A stretch of DNA of 64,000 nucleotides from Marthasterias glacialis (taxonomy: Eukaryota; Echinodermata; Asteroidea; Forcipulatida; Asteriidae), in contig OU452228.1 in assembly GCA_911728455.2 (NCBI GenBank), forward strand, positions 19,061,224 through 19,125,223. The letters run 5' to 3'. The position numbers and the translations under genes were made by a program. The notes below the pieces were generated by a model. The model saw only the letters and a list, made by a program, of their open reading frames with translations. It had not been told where the DNA came from and ran no database searches. The first letter of the stretch is position 1; each line of letters starts with the position of its first letter. Shown here piece by piece: positions 1-13,296 of the stretch.

Positions 1-1699
1 TCCAGCCTTCACCATGACCTTTTACTCAATACACATAGGAGGAACTAGAATTGCCCCCCAGCCAAGTCTTGTCCACGAGCCCCAAGGGCCCACAAAGGAC
101 TTCCTTGGGATAAATTTAGGTGGAGGGGTGCTTGGTTAAATGGAGAACTTTATCGGAGACCAAGACGGATTCAAGTCTTTCCGGGTCCCCCTTTGATGCT
201 GGCATGAGACCTAGAATACGCAAAAAAACGACCAAGCTGTTTCCATTTTCATCATTAAAGAGTTTCTTGGGCCGTCTTATTTACATTTGAAAAGTAGGAA
301 CAGGTACTTCCTTTTTCCTTCAAGCTTCATAAACCTCAGTGGAATAGAAGTCCCCCTTTAAAAAGATCAACCATTTAAAAAGGTCAAGCAACTAAATTTC
401 AATTCTTATCCAAAAACACAGCCGGCCAATTAAGGAAGAAATTTTCCAATGATTACGCCCAAATTCCCTTGAGTGATTTACATGGATCCTTCCTCACTCT
501 AACAAAGTCCAACACCCAAGGTAAATCAACACCCGAACTGTTGGACTCTGATTATGGTGGTGTGCCTGATCCAATGTAAAGCACAACCAGTTTACCAGTG
601 CAGTCCCCAGTCCAAGAGAATCAAACAAAAGATGAAGTTCGCTCTTAAAGGTTGAGAACAGTTAGGATTAAACTGATGTAACTAGTGGCCTTAAAATTTA
701 TAGTTAAGGTGAACTTCAATTCTTGTTTGACTAAGTACAAACAAAATATGTTGAATCAGAGTTGACCTTTTTAGACACTTGTGCAGAGCAAACAAAACTC
801 CTCAACAACAAAATCTTACAGCAGAGTACGTTGCTTACATCGTGCACAATTGATTGTTCAGTCCAAACATAGAGCTATGGTCCAAACAACCATCTATCCT
901 TGAAGGCTCCATTTCCTCTTAATTATCCAGTAGAAATCAATACTGACATTCGTTCTTCTCAGCATGTGTCACAGTTACTTAACATAATTCTATAGTCCCC
1001 TAAAAACAGTCTCTCGACCTTCGTAAAACTATATTTTCCACCACTAAATGAAAAATACCTTTCTCACTATTTCAGAACAAATTCAAAATTTGACAGACGA
1101 TGGAGAACAAATTCCTGACATCTTTTCACAGTGTTATTCCAAAAGGTCTTCCTGGCTGAGCCTTTAATCAGCATGACCTGGATTTTGTCTAAGGCAATAA
1201 ATTCTCAGCGGCCGAGGAAATAAAAAGTGTAGGAGTAATTCTGTATTAATAGAGTTTCAAAGGGGAGGGGGGGGGGCTGGTAATTTGTCTTGCTGTCAAA
1301 ATGCAAGGAATGAAACCCCTGATGCAAATGGCTGTGTTGATAGTACTTTATAATTGAGGTTATGTTTCTCAGAGTTAAAAAAAACACAACAAAAACAAAC
1401 AAAATCTGCAATGCAGTGAAACAAATACCTTCACGTAAGTTTACTTTTCTTAATCTCTATTTGCAAAAAAAAAAAAAGGTGGGGGTGAGGAGAGACCAAA
1501 AAAGATATTTGGCAAACTCAAAACTACACGTAAATACCATAAAAACTGGAACTAATAACTCAAAATAGCTTGGGTAAGTGTGGAGGCATGTCTAGCTTTT
1601 AAAAATGTACTTAGAAATAGGGGGTATTTTATAGTCTTTTTTGACGTACTGTTATTATAACAATAATAATAACTTTGGGAGGCTAATCTTCCTTAGAAA
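1..1699. other. Non-coding, presumed Shroom-like intron; one repeat copy
   Basis: Besides family C at 481-676 I see only low-complexity runs (G run near 1260, A runs near 1380 and 1466). Short open frames have no family features. Confidence 0.5.
481..676 (+). repeat. Interspersed repeat family C, copy 1
   Basis: GGATCCTTCCTCACTCTAAC, CAACACCC, TGTTGGACTCTGATTATGGT and GTGCAGTCCCCAGTCCAA. Further copies at 28612-28805 and 60288-60536, fragments near 13088-13172 and 15230-15320, and a reversed one near 27240-27320. Confidence 0.65.
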
Positions 1700-1975
1700 G
1701 GACGCGGGTACAACGAGTTTGAGCCACAGGCATGCAATTGGGTCTTTGGCAGCCAGTCACATCAACCCAAATGACCACGGAGCACCGCCAGAGAACGAAA
1801 GATTTTAATTTTCCCAGAGGGAGGAAAACCTGACGACCTCAAACAAAAAAAACCTCGTGGCACAGGAGAGAACCAACGCACAACTCTACTCACATATGGC
1901 CTTAGCCAGGAATCGAACCAGGGCCACAGTGGTGAGAAACAAGCATGTTATGCACTCGCCACGAATGCCCTCATT
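1700..1975 (-). mobile_element. tRNA-derived SINE, family 3
   Basis: On the minus strand: A-box-like GGCGAGTGCATAA and B-box GGTTCGATTCCTGG, then a non-tRNA body. Internal pol III promoter layout; no intact cloverleaf. Confidence 0.6.
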
Positions 1976-4299
1976 TAAATGAAAATATCGTAAAGTAAAT
2001 AGCGAGCAGATTCATGTCAAAGAAAAGGAGCCACATTTATTGAGAAGTAGCCAGCGATAAACCCTTGACTTCATTGTAACCAAAAGCAAACATATAGTTA
2101 TTTATACCATTATTGTGATACAAAGTCAACAGTACTGTCTGCATACAGCGCTACATGTGTACAGTTATACATACCTTTCAGATAGCCTGGTTTCCTCATT
2201 TCCCTCGATCTCCATTTTGATTTAATTGAAGCAATTACAACAACAGCTTCATTATAAATTCCACAGACGGCTTGCAGTCACAACCCTGCTTGTATTAACA
2301 CTACTACTACAGATAACGGCAAACCACTGGAATCTGGTCAAAGCCCTGATGAGATTGTCACCAAAATAACAACCCCTAGCTCTAAAAAGCCAACTCAGAC
2401 ACTCAAAACAGTGACGTCGTTCGCTATTGATCCAAAATTCCCCATCAAAGCCAAAGCAACATCAGTGTCATAATAGCTTATAATACACTGGTAGAAAAAA
2501 CTGGAGCATCAGCTACCTACTTAGACAGCATGAACATGACTTGAGCGGTATAAGTATACCAAGACGGAAGGACCCGGTTGTCTGGTAAATTATTTCTATA
2601 ATACACTGTAAGTGCCCTTTGCCCAGCTGCTAATGGGCCAACCCAAATAGCACTGCAAACAAATAAAACCAAACGATGTTGCTCCTTTATGATAATGGAT
2701 TGCGGTAAATTACCATGGACCTGAAATAAAAAGTAACTGTAGATTGAGGAAATGTTTGCATTTACTTCTGACTAGAGAGGCATGAAATATACCTTCATTT
2801 AAACTTTTTTTGGCAGTCATCCTGGTGTGCGCACATGTACAGTACAGTTCTTGAGCCAGCAGTTTCAAGGTCTAATCATGGTCAATACTGCTTGGAACAC
2901 TCATTTCCCAATCAACCCAGAAAATGTGAAGTAGTTTGTTTTTTCAAAAGAGGGTTCTGGGACAGAGTGACAGTACAAAATGTCAACACTGGAAATGATT
3001 TGGGTTTTGTGCACAACATTATGCAGCTGCTGTGTTCAATGTGTTGCCCGTAAGTGTTGTTACATCAACACCATCAATCTGTCATCTACTACCCACCATT
3101 TGTTTTTTTCAATCCGATTCATGAAAATCTAAAAATCATTTTGAAACTAATGTACAACAGTCCTGTATGAATAGTCTTGAAATTTCTTTTCATATGAATT
3201 GCTGTAATCTTTAAGAAGAAAATCCAATTTATCCTGCCTGAAAGAAGCAAGCATCAAATCTGGTATAAAAACAGAACCAAACCAAAAATTACTATTTTTC
3301 CCGATGAGTGTGAGTGCTTTAACCTATTTCTATAAAAACTTAGACACATTAGTGTAAAGATAAATTTGATGTTAAGTTACCGGGTTGAAGGGTACCTCCC
3401 TGCTCAGATGGCATCCCATTTTATCGCTCACCATGCTGGAGCACGTACAGGTGCACATCACACATGTACGTCACACACAAACGTTACTAGAACTGTGCGA
3501 ACATGGGCTACGAAATACAACGCTGGATGGCACTACGTAAACGGACGGATCTTACATAGTGCATGGTACTCCAGCATGGCATACCTCCCGCACTGCTTTA
3601 GAAATGTGGTGTCAGTGAGACAGGTCTATAAATTTATGTCATTGGGGATAAAGAGTATTATTTGATTTCAACGTGTGAGGCAGGCCTGATTGCTTCGTTC
3701 TTGAAAGGGCATGGGGCACCAAGGCATTTTCTCAGTGATCAAGGGCACCTCTATGAGGAAATTGTCAATTTCATTTGGAACATTTCAAGGGCACCAAGGC
3801 AATGACCAGGGGCAACGGAGGCGATTGCATGAAGTTTTAAGCCTGGTGATGTGTGATAGCATTGTAACTCGGTGTACGTTGAAGGGTACATTCCCCTGGC
3901 AAGAGCTGTACTATTCCTATATTTTTACCTGACATTCTAGAATGGGTAAATGTCTGTGATTCAATCAATCACTGCACAGCACCATCACAATCAACCCATT
4001 CATGATTATTTCCTACACGGTTGACGTGTAAATTAGTACCATTTTGTTTATATTTTATTTTTTTCATGTCATCCTCAAACATTAAATGCTGGTATTCTTT
4101 AATATCGACCACCCTTTTCAGTTTGCCCAAAATAAACTTGGGGGTGAAACATTGACCCAAAGTTGCCATGATGACATTGGTAAATAAAAAGGTAGTACAG
4201 ATACTGGTGTCTTGAAAGCATAGACTGAGAAGGTGTAACTTTTCAGAAGTTGTAGGGCCTATTGGTTTAGTGACAATCCTTTTCTTATACTGGTGATTT
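1976..4299. other. Non-coding, presumed intron; family B repeat at 3679
   Basis: AT-rich. The 99-codon frame at 3366-3665 contains an inverted pair (about 3429 and 3560, CATGCTGGAG and CTCCAGCATG), so it is probably a foldback repeat rather than a gene. Confidence 0.45.
3679..3836 (+). repeat. Interspersed repeat family B (CAAGGGCACC type)
   Basis: CAGGCCTGATTGCTTCGTTC, ACCTCTATGAGGAAATTGT, TTTCAAGGGCACCAAGGCAA. Other copies: 22038-22192, 41196-41362 (reversed), 49972-50115, 4960-5125 (reversed), and the copy split by the 11566 MITE. Confidence 0.65.
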
Positions 4300-4672
4300 G
4301 AATGCATAGGTCCAAGGACGTGGAATTCCATTCCACACCCCATTAAGAACTCCATCTCCGTGGCCAATTTCAAAGTGTCATTGAAGACTTACTTGTTCAA
4401 TTTGTAGTTTCAATGTCAGTCCTGGCCTGCGCATGCTCATCATAGAGAGCCCTTTTTCACTTTGCGGCCTTCCTCGATCATTCCCAACGCACTGATATGA
4501 CTGGGCTCTCTTGTCTGAGCGCTGCAGTCTGGGCCTGGCATTAGCTTTTCTTCAGTTTTTTTTGCTCACATATACATTATGTCATTGTCATTGTTGTTTG
4601 TTCTTGATCATTCTCTGAGCGCTTTGTAACCCTAGGAAAAGGCGCTATATAAGTTGTATTATTTTAGGAGGC
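4300..4672 (+). mobile_element. 5'-truncated non-LTR retrotransposon (L2/CR1-like 3' end)
   Basis: The frame from about 4311 reads GPRTWNSIPHPIKNS then ISVANFKVSLKTYLFNL and stops, the typical C-terminus of L2/CR1 reverse-transcriptase ORFs (WNSLP...FKxxLKTxLF). A 3' UTR follows with CTGAGCGCTTTGTAACCCTA and AAGGCGCTATATAAGTTGTA at the end. An in-frame TGA just upstream shows it is a dead fragment. Confidence 0.7.
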
Positions 4673-4959
4673 GTAACTTTTATTAAGTTGTATTGGTTTA
4701 GCGTCAATCTTTGCATTTGGTAAAGTCATTCACTGTAGACAGACACGAAGTTATTTTCAAACGCGGCTCATGTGGACTACCAGACATTTGGCAAACACAG
4801 AAACCACAGTTTAAATAGAGTGAACAAACAATGGTGCTCAATGTCTTCAATGCATTGTCTGAATGTGTTCAGTAGTAGTTTATTCACAGCAAGGAGGATA
4901 AAACATGGTCACAAGTCTGGAGTAAATGTACACATGTATTTCACAAATTCGTGGACATT

Positions 4960-5125
4960 CAGGCCTGGTGGGGAGGCCTTAAAGACTACAGCCGCTGTTG
5001 CCCCGGTCTTTGCCTTGCCGCCCCTTCAAACGTCCCCTCATAAGACGTTAAGTGTTCCATCGGAAGTGCCACTTGCAAAATGAAAATGGCCTTACCCTCT
5101 CGACAATGCAGTTCCAGCCCTGACA
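4960..5125 (-). repeat. Interspersed repeat family B, diverged reversed copy
   Basis: Contains GGAAGTGCCACTTGCAAAAT and GAAAATGGCCTTACCCTCTC, matching the reverse of the two halves flanking the 11566 MITE. Confidence 0.5.
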
Positions 5126-6361
5126 TTGTCAAATGATCTGAAAAGATTAGTCCTGTTCAAAGTTACTGGTCTTAACCTAGCCTTTTGTGAGTGGATCAAC
5201 GCCATCTACCTATCATTCAGGCTGTGTCTTGGGGCAAAAAGGTTTCAGTTTGGCAGAGGATGGTACATGTATGGATGAAATCTAAAATAAACTGTTCACT
5301 TCTTAGTTTGATGTTGAAAATGTAGACGACTATGAATGACTCCAACATCCTGCGAGGCACCTATCCCTAAATGATGGTCCACACCTAGCTGTATAAAGCT
5401 TTTGTACCCCAACCTCCAAAAATCACACAGCAATCCGGTTTGTTTAAAGTTATCACCTGACCCATAAATACTGGTCAACATTTCTAAATTTCTCCAAAAG
5501 AGAACTTAAAGAGGGACAAATAACAACGATCTCAAAAGGCGCTCTCTTTATACATTGTCAAAAAAATGTAGGCCCAAACCAAGTTACACCCATACCACAC
5601 ACATTGTCAAGAGTGCTACTCTGTTTGTAACCAGACCTACAGAACCCAAAACAAGGTTTACAAATGTGGGCTTAAGTTTCTGAACTCTTCAAAAGACGGT
5701 TGGATAAACTGGGAGGACTACAGATGCCAATGTAGTCCTGTGTAAAAGGCTGCATTCCAATGGTAACTGTGGCCAACAAAGAATAACACCTTCCATTGAG
5801 CACAGAGTACGGTTTTTCGGGAGTGTCAGACTGTGTGCTGAAAAGCTTATAAAGTTACAATGCACAGATGCACCTACAAATATTCATGTACGGGCATCTG
5901 TGACTGATACTTGCTTGAGCTTTTATAGGAATTTATCAGTGGCAATACTGAGGTGAGGTCATGAAAGCAGACAACTTAAAGTTTGTAGTTAGTTTCAATT
6001 TTGTGGGCACAACCATTTATTGATCTCCTTTTGGAAGATGTGTTGGCTCTGAGAAGTGTCGGTGGTTTATTCTCTTAAAGTTTTGAAGAACTCCCCAGGA
6101 CACTTTTTTTTTGTCACACCTACCTCCAGTCTCCTTATTTCCTATGGATTTACACCACAGAGCTACATTATTATCGATAGAGGTTGAATGAACATGGGGG
6201 TCTAATGAACATGCGTATACGTCAGCTGATCCCAGCGCCTTCGGTTGAGGTGTTGGAACCAAGCAAAACCTTGTTTCTCTTTCGTCTAACTCAATGGAAC
6301 AAAACTAAGGCAGGGAGTGATTCTAGTCTGGTCCCTCCTTCATGGGATGATAATGGGAGAT

Positions 6362-6496
6362 GTTTTTGGACACTAGGTGGCAGCAGACTTGAGGTGAATC
6401 CACCAATCTTGGAAACTTGCACGCGCTTAAGAACTCCGCAAACAATGAGAAATCATCTGGTTCGTCTGCTGCCACCTATACGTAGAGTCCCCAAAA
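6362..6496. repeat. Foldback repeat with GGTGGCAGCAGAC arms
   Basis: TTTTTGGACACTAGGTGGCA...CAGAC and inverted GTCTGCTGCCACCT...GTCCCCAAAA. The same arm occurs near 24690 and, split by a hAT-like MITE, at 58870 and 59155. Confidence 0.6.
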
Positions 6497-7446
6497 CCCC
6501 CTATTATAATAATAGTTTGTTCCGAATAGATACATGTATTGTAGACTAAAGGAACTTCAAGATAAAATTTGTTTTTTAAATGACCTGTACCCCCCACTGC
6601 TACAATATTCCAACCTCCAGGTGCATACAAATAATCTTTTAGATTCCATCAAAACAAAATAATAAAATGTTATCACATGAAAATGTAATAAATTGATATT
6701 AATTCTACACATCTGTTAATCATTACCCTTTGTTCTCATTTAGGATGGATGGACTGGTGATTAATACCAAAACACATTAACCGGAAACATTTTCTATGGA
6801 GTGCGTGCACCTTTGATGGTTACATGTATCTCAAATAATTTATGTTTTCTTTAACAAAAAAAAACACCACAAGACATGTACATGTAGTTCAAATTTCCAA
6901 GCAATGGTGACAAACAACAACAAATTTGAATGATGTAATTCTTGCATTGGGAACATGACAGTAACCTAACTTTAGCCATGGTTTTCCTTAAGTTTGCCTC
7001 CAACAACATACATCACTTTGTGACAAGGCACTGAATGCTCAATCCGTCCGGAAGTCATGCGAGTAGGGGAGAGGGGAAGCACAGGTGTCTTGAGAGGGAA
7101 TTTAACCCACAACCTTCCACACGAAAGGGCTAGGCCTGATACAGTAGTTTTTCCTTAGTGCACCACTCTCTGATGGAAATTTAAAATTGTACTGTAACAT
7201 TTCAAGGGACATCAAGGCAATGAACAAGGAGCCAGGCTGTGAAGAACATGCAGCAGTCCTGAAGTGCTTTTACATCAGTGCCGACTGAGGGGGGAAACAT
7301 TCTATATTTTCCCTTTGATCTGCTTCCTGATTTAGTCCAGACCAGATAATTGTGTCAAATGTTTCAAATGGAACAATGAAACACATGCAAAAACAATTAG
7401 ATTTGCAGTACCTGCCGCTAATAATACTGGATTCAAACTGGCCCCT

Positions 7447-7570
7447 CGTCACCGGGTGTGCTAGTGGTTAAGACATCTGCTCTAGTCATGCGGGAGTCGT
7501 GGGTTCGATTCCCACCCGAGTTACCTGTGGATTTTTTTCCCACAGGACTCGAAAGCACTGAGTATACAGT
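7447..7570 (+). mobile_element. tRNA-derived SINE, family 2
   Basis: Head GTGCTAGTGGTTAAGACATC with B-box GGTTCGATTCCCACC, then a TGTGGATTTTTTTCCCACAG hairpin. A reversed copy lies at 36655-36800. Confidence 0.65.
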
Positions 7571-7855
7571 GCTTATCACACATCGGTGAAAGGCAAATAG
7601 AAATTTACATGCTGAAACACTTTTGTTTTACATGTTTCTTTTAGGAAGCAATATTGCAGTACATCATGAAAATAATGAGCAGAGGTGGTTCAGAAAAAGA
7701 ATCATATCACTACAAACTCGTCTCCTAACGACGACTAGAGCATACTCGTTGACATGTTGAGAATAAACCACTGGCGCTTCTCAGAGCCAACACATCCGCC
7801 AAAAGGAGATCAATAAATGGTTGTACCCACAAAATTGAAACGAACTACAAACTTT

Positions 7856-10800
7856 GTTTTCTCGTTAAGTTTCACCACCGTGCAAGTTTTCAAAACCAGC
7901 AACATGTTGCTTCTTATTTGTATAATACTAACAATATGTACTGTATGTGTTATTAGGTTGAACACGAATTTACAGATAATCTATGGTTAAACAAAATGAA
8001 TGATATTGGTTTTTTAAGGACCCCAAAAAACTGTTTCATTTTCATCTGCAAAAATATTTCATAAACTGTAAAATTCATCTCTATTATTTAAAGTGATTGA
8101 TTACCCTTGTGTGCCCTAAACTTAACTAGAAGTAGAATCACTTCAGAGATAAATATTTAATGTGGAACAAAAATATTCCGATAAGCAACGAGGGCAAAGT
8201 CTCCTGTAAAGCTTTTCAGCCCTTATTTGGAAATGCATAAACAAGTAATTTACAATGAAATTACTTCACTAAAAGTCCTATGGCTGTCCAAAAGGCAGGA
8301 ACCCCCCCCCCCAACCCTACCCAATCAAGCAGAGCCCAATAACTTAGTCTACCTCCCAGCATATGTTTATTCATCAAACTATGTCCAAATGAACTGACTC
8401 TGGCTACGACTAGTACCATTGGCTTAAGCTGTAACGCTGAAGCATCTACGGGCCTTGGTGCTGATCTAGCCATAGCCACAGCCAAAGCCACCAATTTAGA
8501 CAGGGCTGAAATCTTAAAAAAAAAAAACATACATGTAGTTTAATATGTAAGAGTAGTCCAGGTACAATACTACGTGTCTCCCAGTCTCATTTTGGGTCTC
8601 ACTTGGCTAGAAACACAAACTAAGTTGAAAAGTTCAAAGAGGGAGCTGCAACATGCACTTGTCTGTTCGAATGACATCACTGAAACTAAAGGCAGATTTA
8701 TTGAAAAGTTACTTCGTTATGGATACAGAGCTTCAGTCATGCAAGTTTACACACTGGTTGCTCCTTATAGTTGATTAAAAGTTGAGGACGTGCTGAAGCA
8801 GGCATAAAATAAATGGTTCAATAACTAACATTCAGCGTTTCAAATCGGGTTATAAACAAAATTGTTTACTACGCTCCGTAGAGATCCTTGAGACTGATGG
8901 TAGCTGATGGTCACCTTTTGAAAACGGGGGATTTAGACACGCAAGAGTTGTATCTCTTCAAGCCTCAATGACGCTGAAGCCTCTAATCCAATGCAGAATA
9001 ATTAACAAGCGAGACCAGTATTGTGTACATGTTTACTGCCTTCCACTGACGGTACCTACCTGTAATAGCCAGACCTCTGCCGGGCAGGCCGATGGCCTAA
9101 GGAGTAAGACATTGATCTTGTGACTGGTCGTCGTCTCTCCTTCCACGCCCTATCCCCTTCCTCAAAATACATCCTTCAAGATGGATTCTCGCTATCCGTC
9201 TCCACAAACTGACCATTCACGAGAGGACAAACTTTGCCAAACTGATGTGGATTTTGTTATAACTGTGCTGGGTTGTCAACCAACATGCGGCCACAATGTG
9301 AGAGAGGTAAAGCTCGAGTGACCCTCCGCTTGATACTTTGGCGCTCAACAATGGCCCAATCCAGAGCAGTCAATATGCTAATGAATCAATATTGAGTGAG
9401 GGAGGTATTGTGAGGTGCCTTGAGAACAATACGAGACATTCTTTGGCACTTTCTAGTTGTGTTTCTGCATCCGGCCCTGCAGGTTCTCACATGTCGCCCC
9501 CATGCGTGGCCAAGCCACGGTGCTTGGGGTACAAAGGGGTTTTATGGACCCCCCTATCACAACACAGAGATACAGCACAGGGAAGGGTGGGGGGTGGTTA
9601 GGCACACATGCCAGTGATATATAATACATGTTTGATGAGATGGTCTTGGGAGTAACTGATGAACATTTTATGTGTGATTGTGTGATCATGGAGGTAGACT
9701 CCCTGGTGTGATCTATGTAGAATCACATTAATTATGAAAGTTGTCACTAGAGTTGAGATGCAAAGGAAGTGTCTTTAACAGAGGGTGGGAAGGGGGAACA
9801 GGCAATTATGTCTTGCAAATGCTTCAAGTAGGATACATCAATGATAATGACTGATGATTTGACTACCTAATTTGATGAAATTTCTGCAGGTTGTTTGTTG
9901 AGTTTAATTACAGAAAACTAGAAGACAGTAACTAATGTAAAATACTCTTCCAAAAACCATGGGTTTATACTGAATGTAAGGTTGTGCAATGCATTCATTG
10001 TAAAAAAACCCACACTCAGGTATGTAATAAGCAAGAGAAAGATCCGGCTAGAGAAAATTGTGGCACAATTTTTGAGTACCACAAGATCATTCACATCATT
10101 CTCGTTATGTACAGCAACTATTTCTGTTTATGAACTAACAGCTTTGTTTCAACTCAAGCTATCAATACTCCTGAAGACGATCAGAGTATACTGATCGAAA
10201 CGTTGAGTTGTTAAACCGTCGGTTCTTTTCAGAACCACACCAACTCATTAGAGATAGATACATGGTGTCGCAGCAAAACTTACTAGATAATATCAAATCG
10301 TCTTAAAAAATAAGAGTTGTTTCAACCTGCCCTTGCTCTCTGTTTGAACATACAAAAGCAGTTCTCCTAAACCCACCAAGAGGCAATGCAAGATTCCAAA
10401 GCCAAAGTGGGACAAGCATGTACCAGCACAGTATGTAAGAGAGCCAATTCAAATTCTTGTAAGCTGACGGTAGGACGTTCATTGACCACAAGTCTTTATA
10501 TGTGAAGAGGGAATCCATATCACCAGAAGGGTCCGTGATGTAACAATGTTGACTGGTGCCTTTCATGACCGTACCTACTTCCCCTTAACTACGAGGCTGC
10601 AATAGGATTACATAAATGCCACCCAATGTTCCAATCCAATGTTTTCCCCGACAAGAGCGCGACTTCATCCCTCAATCACAATGCCGTAAGACTGAAGGAA
10701 GGCTGCCATTGTTGCGATACGTCAATAAGCAAACAATATAGACCTATAATAAATTAGCACCCAAGTGTTTGGCAGCTAGAGGGGGGGGGGGGGCAGATGT

Positions 10801-11504
10801 AGTGAAGTATGTCATGAGCAGTGGGAAATACTCTTAATTTATTCAGTGCAAACCTCAATGCCAATACCCGATGACAAAATATCAGAAAAGTTAGCACAGC
10901 AGAAGACCAACAAAACAGAACTGAAAAGCAAGTTCATCAATACCTTACAATTTCTCAACAAAACATTCCAAAAACCTTACAAATACAATTGATGCATTTA
11001 CACCTAGGAAATTTTTCTCGTAAATTTGTTTCGCCTGTGAAGTGACTTTGATTCAACAAAATTACATACCAACCAAAAGGTCAAAGGTTACATCAACAAA
11101 GATCTCGGCATTAAAAGGCTGGTATCGTGCACATTTCATGAGCCCCCATGTGTGACGTCAATTGTTCTTTCTCTTACACTCCTTGCAACAACATACATGT
11201 AAGCTGCATTTCCAAGCTCACGACCAATGGTTTTATTACTTAAAACTGCAACTTTTGTACCCCTATACCAGCCGATATAACAAAAATGTTTTTTTAGGTT
11301 AGCACAAGGCCAACATTGTCCAGCAGTTTGTGTGACCCAACATACATACATAAAATAACATGCATGTAGCTGAAAGATTTTGAAAGCTCCATAGGTCATC
11401 AGGGTCGCCAGAAGATTGGATTTCGGACTGCCCAGATCAAAACTACATTAATTGTTTGAATCACTTCTAACAAACTATTGCTATTCAGGCAAAATACTAC
11501 AGGC
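7856..11504. other. Non-coding, presumed intron; no supported gene
   Basis: Contains pure C or G runs (about 8309 and 10783) and a retroelement-like tail at 10140. Open frames at 8261-8530 and 10303-10566 (minus) show no recognisable domain. Confidence 0.45.
10140..10290 (+). repeat. Retroelement-tail-like repeat, copy 1
   Basis: CCTGAAGACGATCAGAG...ATCGAAACGTTGAGTTG resembles the end of Penelope-like or related retroelements. GGTTCTTTTCAGAACCACAC and CAACTCATTAGAG recur near 29060-29100. Family call is a guess. Confidence 0.35.
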
Positions 11505-11565
11505 CTGGAATTTCATCTTTGAGAGGGCAAGGCCATTTTCATTTTGCAAAGGGCACTTCCATTGG

Positions 11566-11990
11566 GGTCATTCCACCAAGTTGGGACACAGTTTGTGACA
11601 TTTGTATGACGTCTGCATGATTTTAGTCCTGCCCCATTTCTGCTGTATTAATCACTAACTATCACAACAAATGTTTTGCCTGATACATTTTGTACCCTGT
11701 AATTAGTGCAAAAAGTGAATTTGCATAATTATGTACTTGAGTGTTGAAAAATGTGAAAAATAAAATTATGGATGTAAACACAGACACGGTGTCCATGTTA
11801 CATCCAAATGACATTTTTCATAATAATTTCCATTAAAATACATTAAAACAATTTTATACTTCAACAAACATTTTCACATACAAAGGAGAATGTTACATGA
11901 AATAATTGAGTCAAATAAAATGATTTCGTTTCATAATATGGACATATGTTGCACAAAAATCACACTGTGTCCCAACTTGGTGGAATGACC
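11566..11990. mobile_element. 425-bp MITE with 6-bp target duplication CATTGG
   Basis: Ends GGTCATTCCACCAAGTTGGG and reverse complement; CATTGG at 11560-11565 is repeated at 11991-11996. It interrupts a copy of another repeat whose two halves (about 11505-11565 and 11991-12105) fit together when the element is removed. No coding frame. Confidence 0.8.
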
Positions 11991-13296
11991 CATTGGAAAT
12001 TCTTACGGTCTATGGGAATCGTTTGAAGGAGCACAAGGCCAAGACCAGGGCAACAAAGGCCATTGCCTCCACGGCCTCCGTGTAACTCCAGGCCTGATAT
12101 TTCAGGGAAAATTTTCCACCAAGACCATCTTTATACCACGTAAAGCTCTGAGCAAATCTGTGAACATCTATTTTTTCAATCGTGCCAATGTAATGCACAC
12201 CCGTAAAAAAACAAATGAATTTAATGGTTTACGAAAAATATCCATCTGAACAAGAATTCTCAGAGGACGCTTTTACCCATCAAGTACACAGAATCCTCTA
12301 ATTACTGGAGGATTGCCAAATGTAGTCAGTAGCCGTCGGCAAGGATATTAATGGCAGGGAATCTGGTAACCAAGGTAATATTTCAGACTTATTTGATTAG
12401 CACATCTATAGCAGGAACGACAAGAAGTCATGGCTGCCCCCTCGGGCTCTTCATGTTCTTGGTAGTAATCAAATAATAATCAAAGTAAATATTGTTGAAA
12501 TGAAACCAAAATAAGGACATTGATATGGAGTCTGGTCCTTTTTTTTGTTTACGCATTTTTGTGACGACACCTCAGCAGGGGTGGGGTCGGAATGAGTGAA
12601 GGAGAATGTGAAATAAATGGTGGCCATTAAACACAAGGGATACCTTTGGCAGTCGAAACTGGACATCTTGAAATGTAGAAACATACCATAAAACTAACCT
12701 GTGAAAAGTTTGTTTCAAAAGATGATAGCGTTTTTCTGAGATATAAGCAAAAAATCTGGAGCGGTTATTTCCACAAAGAAGGATCTGAGAATGCTGAAAC
12801 TGCATGTTTTTCTTAACATGAGAAACGATTCAGGAATGAATCCTTTCTCAGATTGAAATTTAGGGGCAGAAAATAATGTCTTTCTCTAAAACCACATTAC
12901 TTCAAAGGGAATCATTTCTCGGTGCTAACTGTCAACAGCTCTCATGTAAGCTTTTATGAAAATTAATTTGTGGAGAAATTCCCAAAGGTATACCGTGCCT
13001 TTAAACATTGGACATAATTACCTTAAATTAAATTCCCTTGATCAGATGTTATTTCATTCATACATTATCCCTGAATCCCTGGAGTAATTGACCAGAATTC
13101 TTCCTCGCTCTAACAAAAATCCAACACCATATGGTAAATCAACACCCAAACTGTTCGGCTCTGATTACGGTGTCATTTATAAATTGAATTGATTGTGACA
13201 TATAACTTTAAATCACATTTCAAAATTCCTACACAGGTTTATTTAAAACCCTGCAAACTGAAATGCAAGAACCAAATACATTTATTTATTTATTAT

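Larger units (their letters stand above)
5978..7855. repeat. Pair of about 98-bp inverted repeats 1.7 kb apart
   Basis: 5978-6075 and 7759-7855 are inverted (shared ATTGATCTCCTTTTGG and CACAACCATTTATTG blocks). They could be the ends of one 1.9-kb element or two solo copies of one MITE. A SINE (7447) and the 6362 foldback lie between; no transposase frame. Confidence 0.5.

Noticed and set aside
3969..4373. 134-codon minus-strand frame
   Set aside because: Antisense to the L2/CR1-like retrotransposon tail on the plus strand.
10303..10566. 87-codon minus frame with a Trp/Leu-rich hydrophobic segment
   Set aside because: Could pass for a membrane segment, but there are no splice sites, family match or upstream exon to support it.
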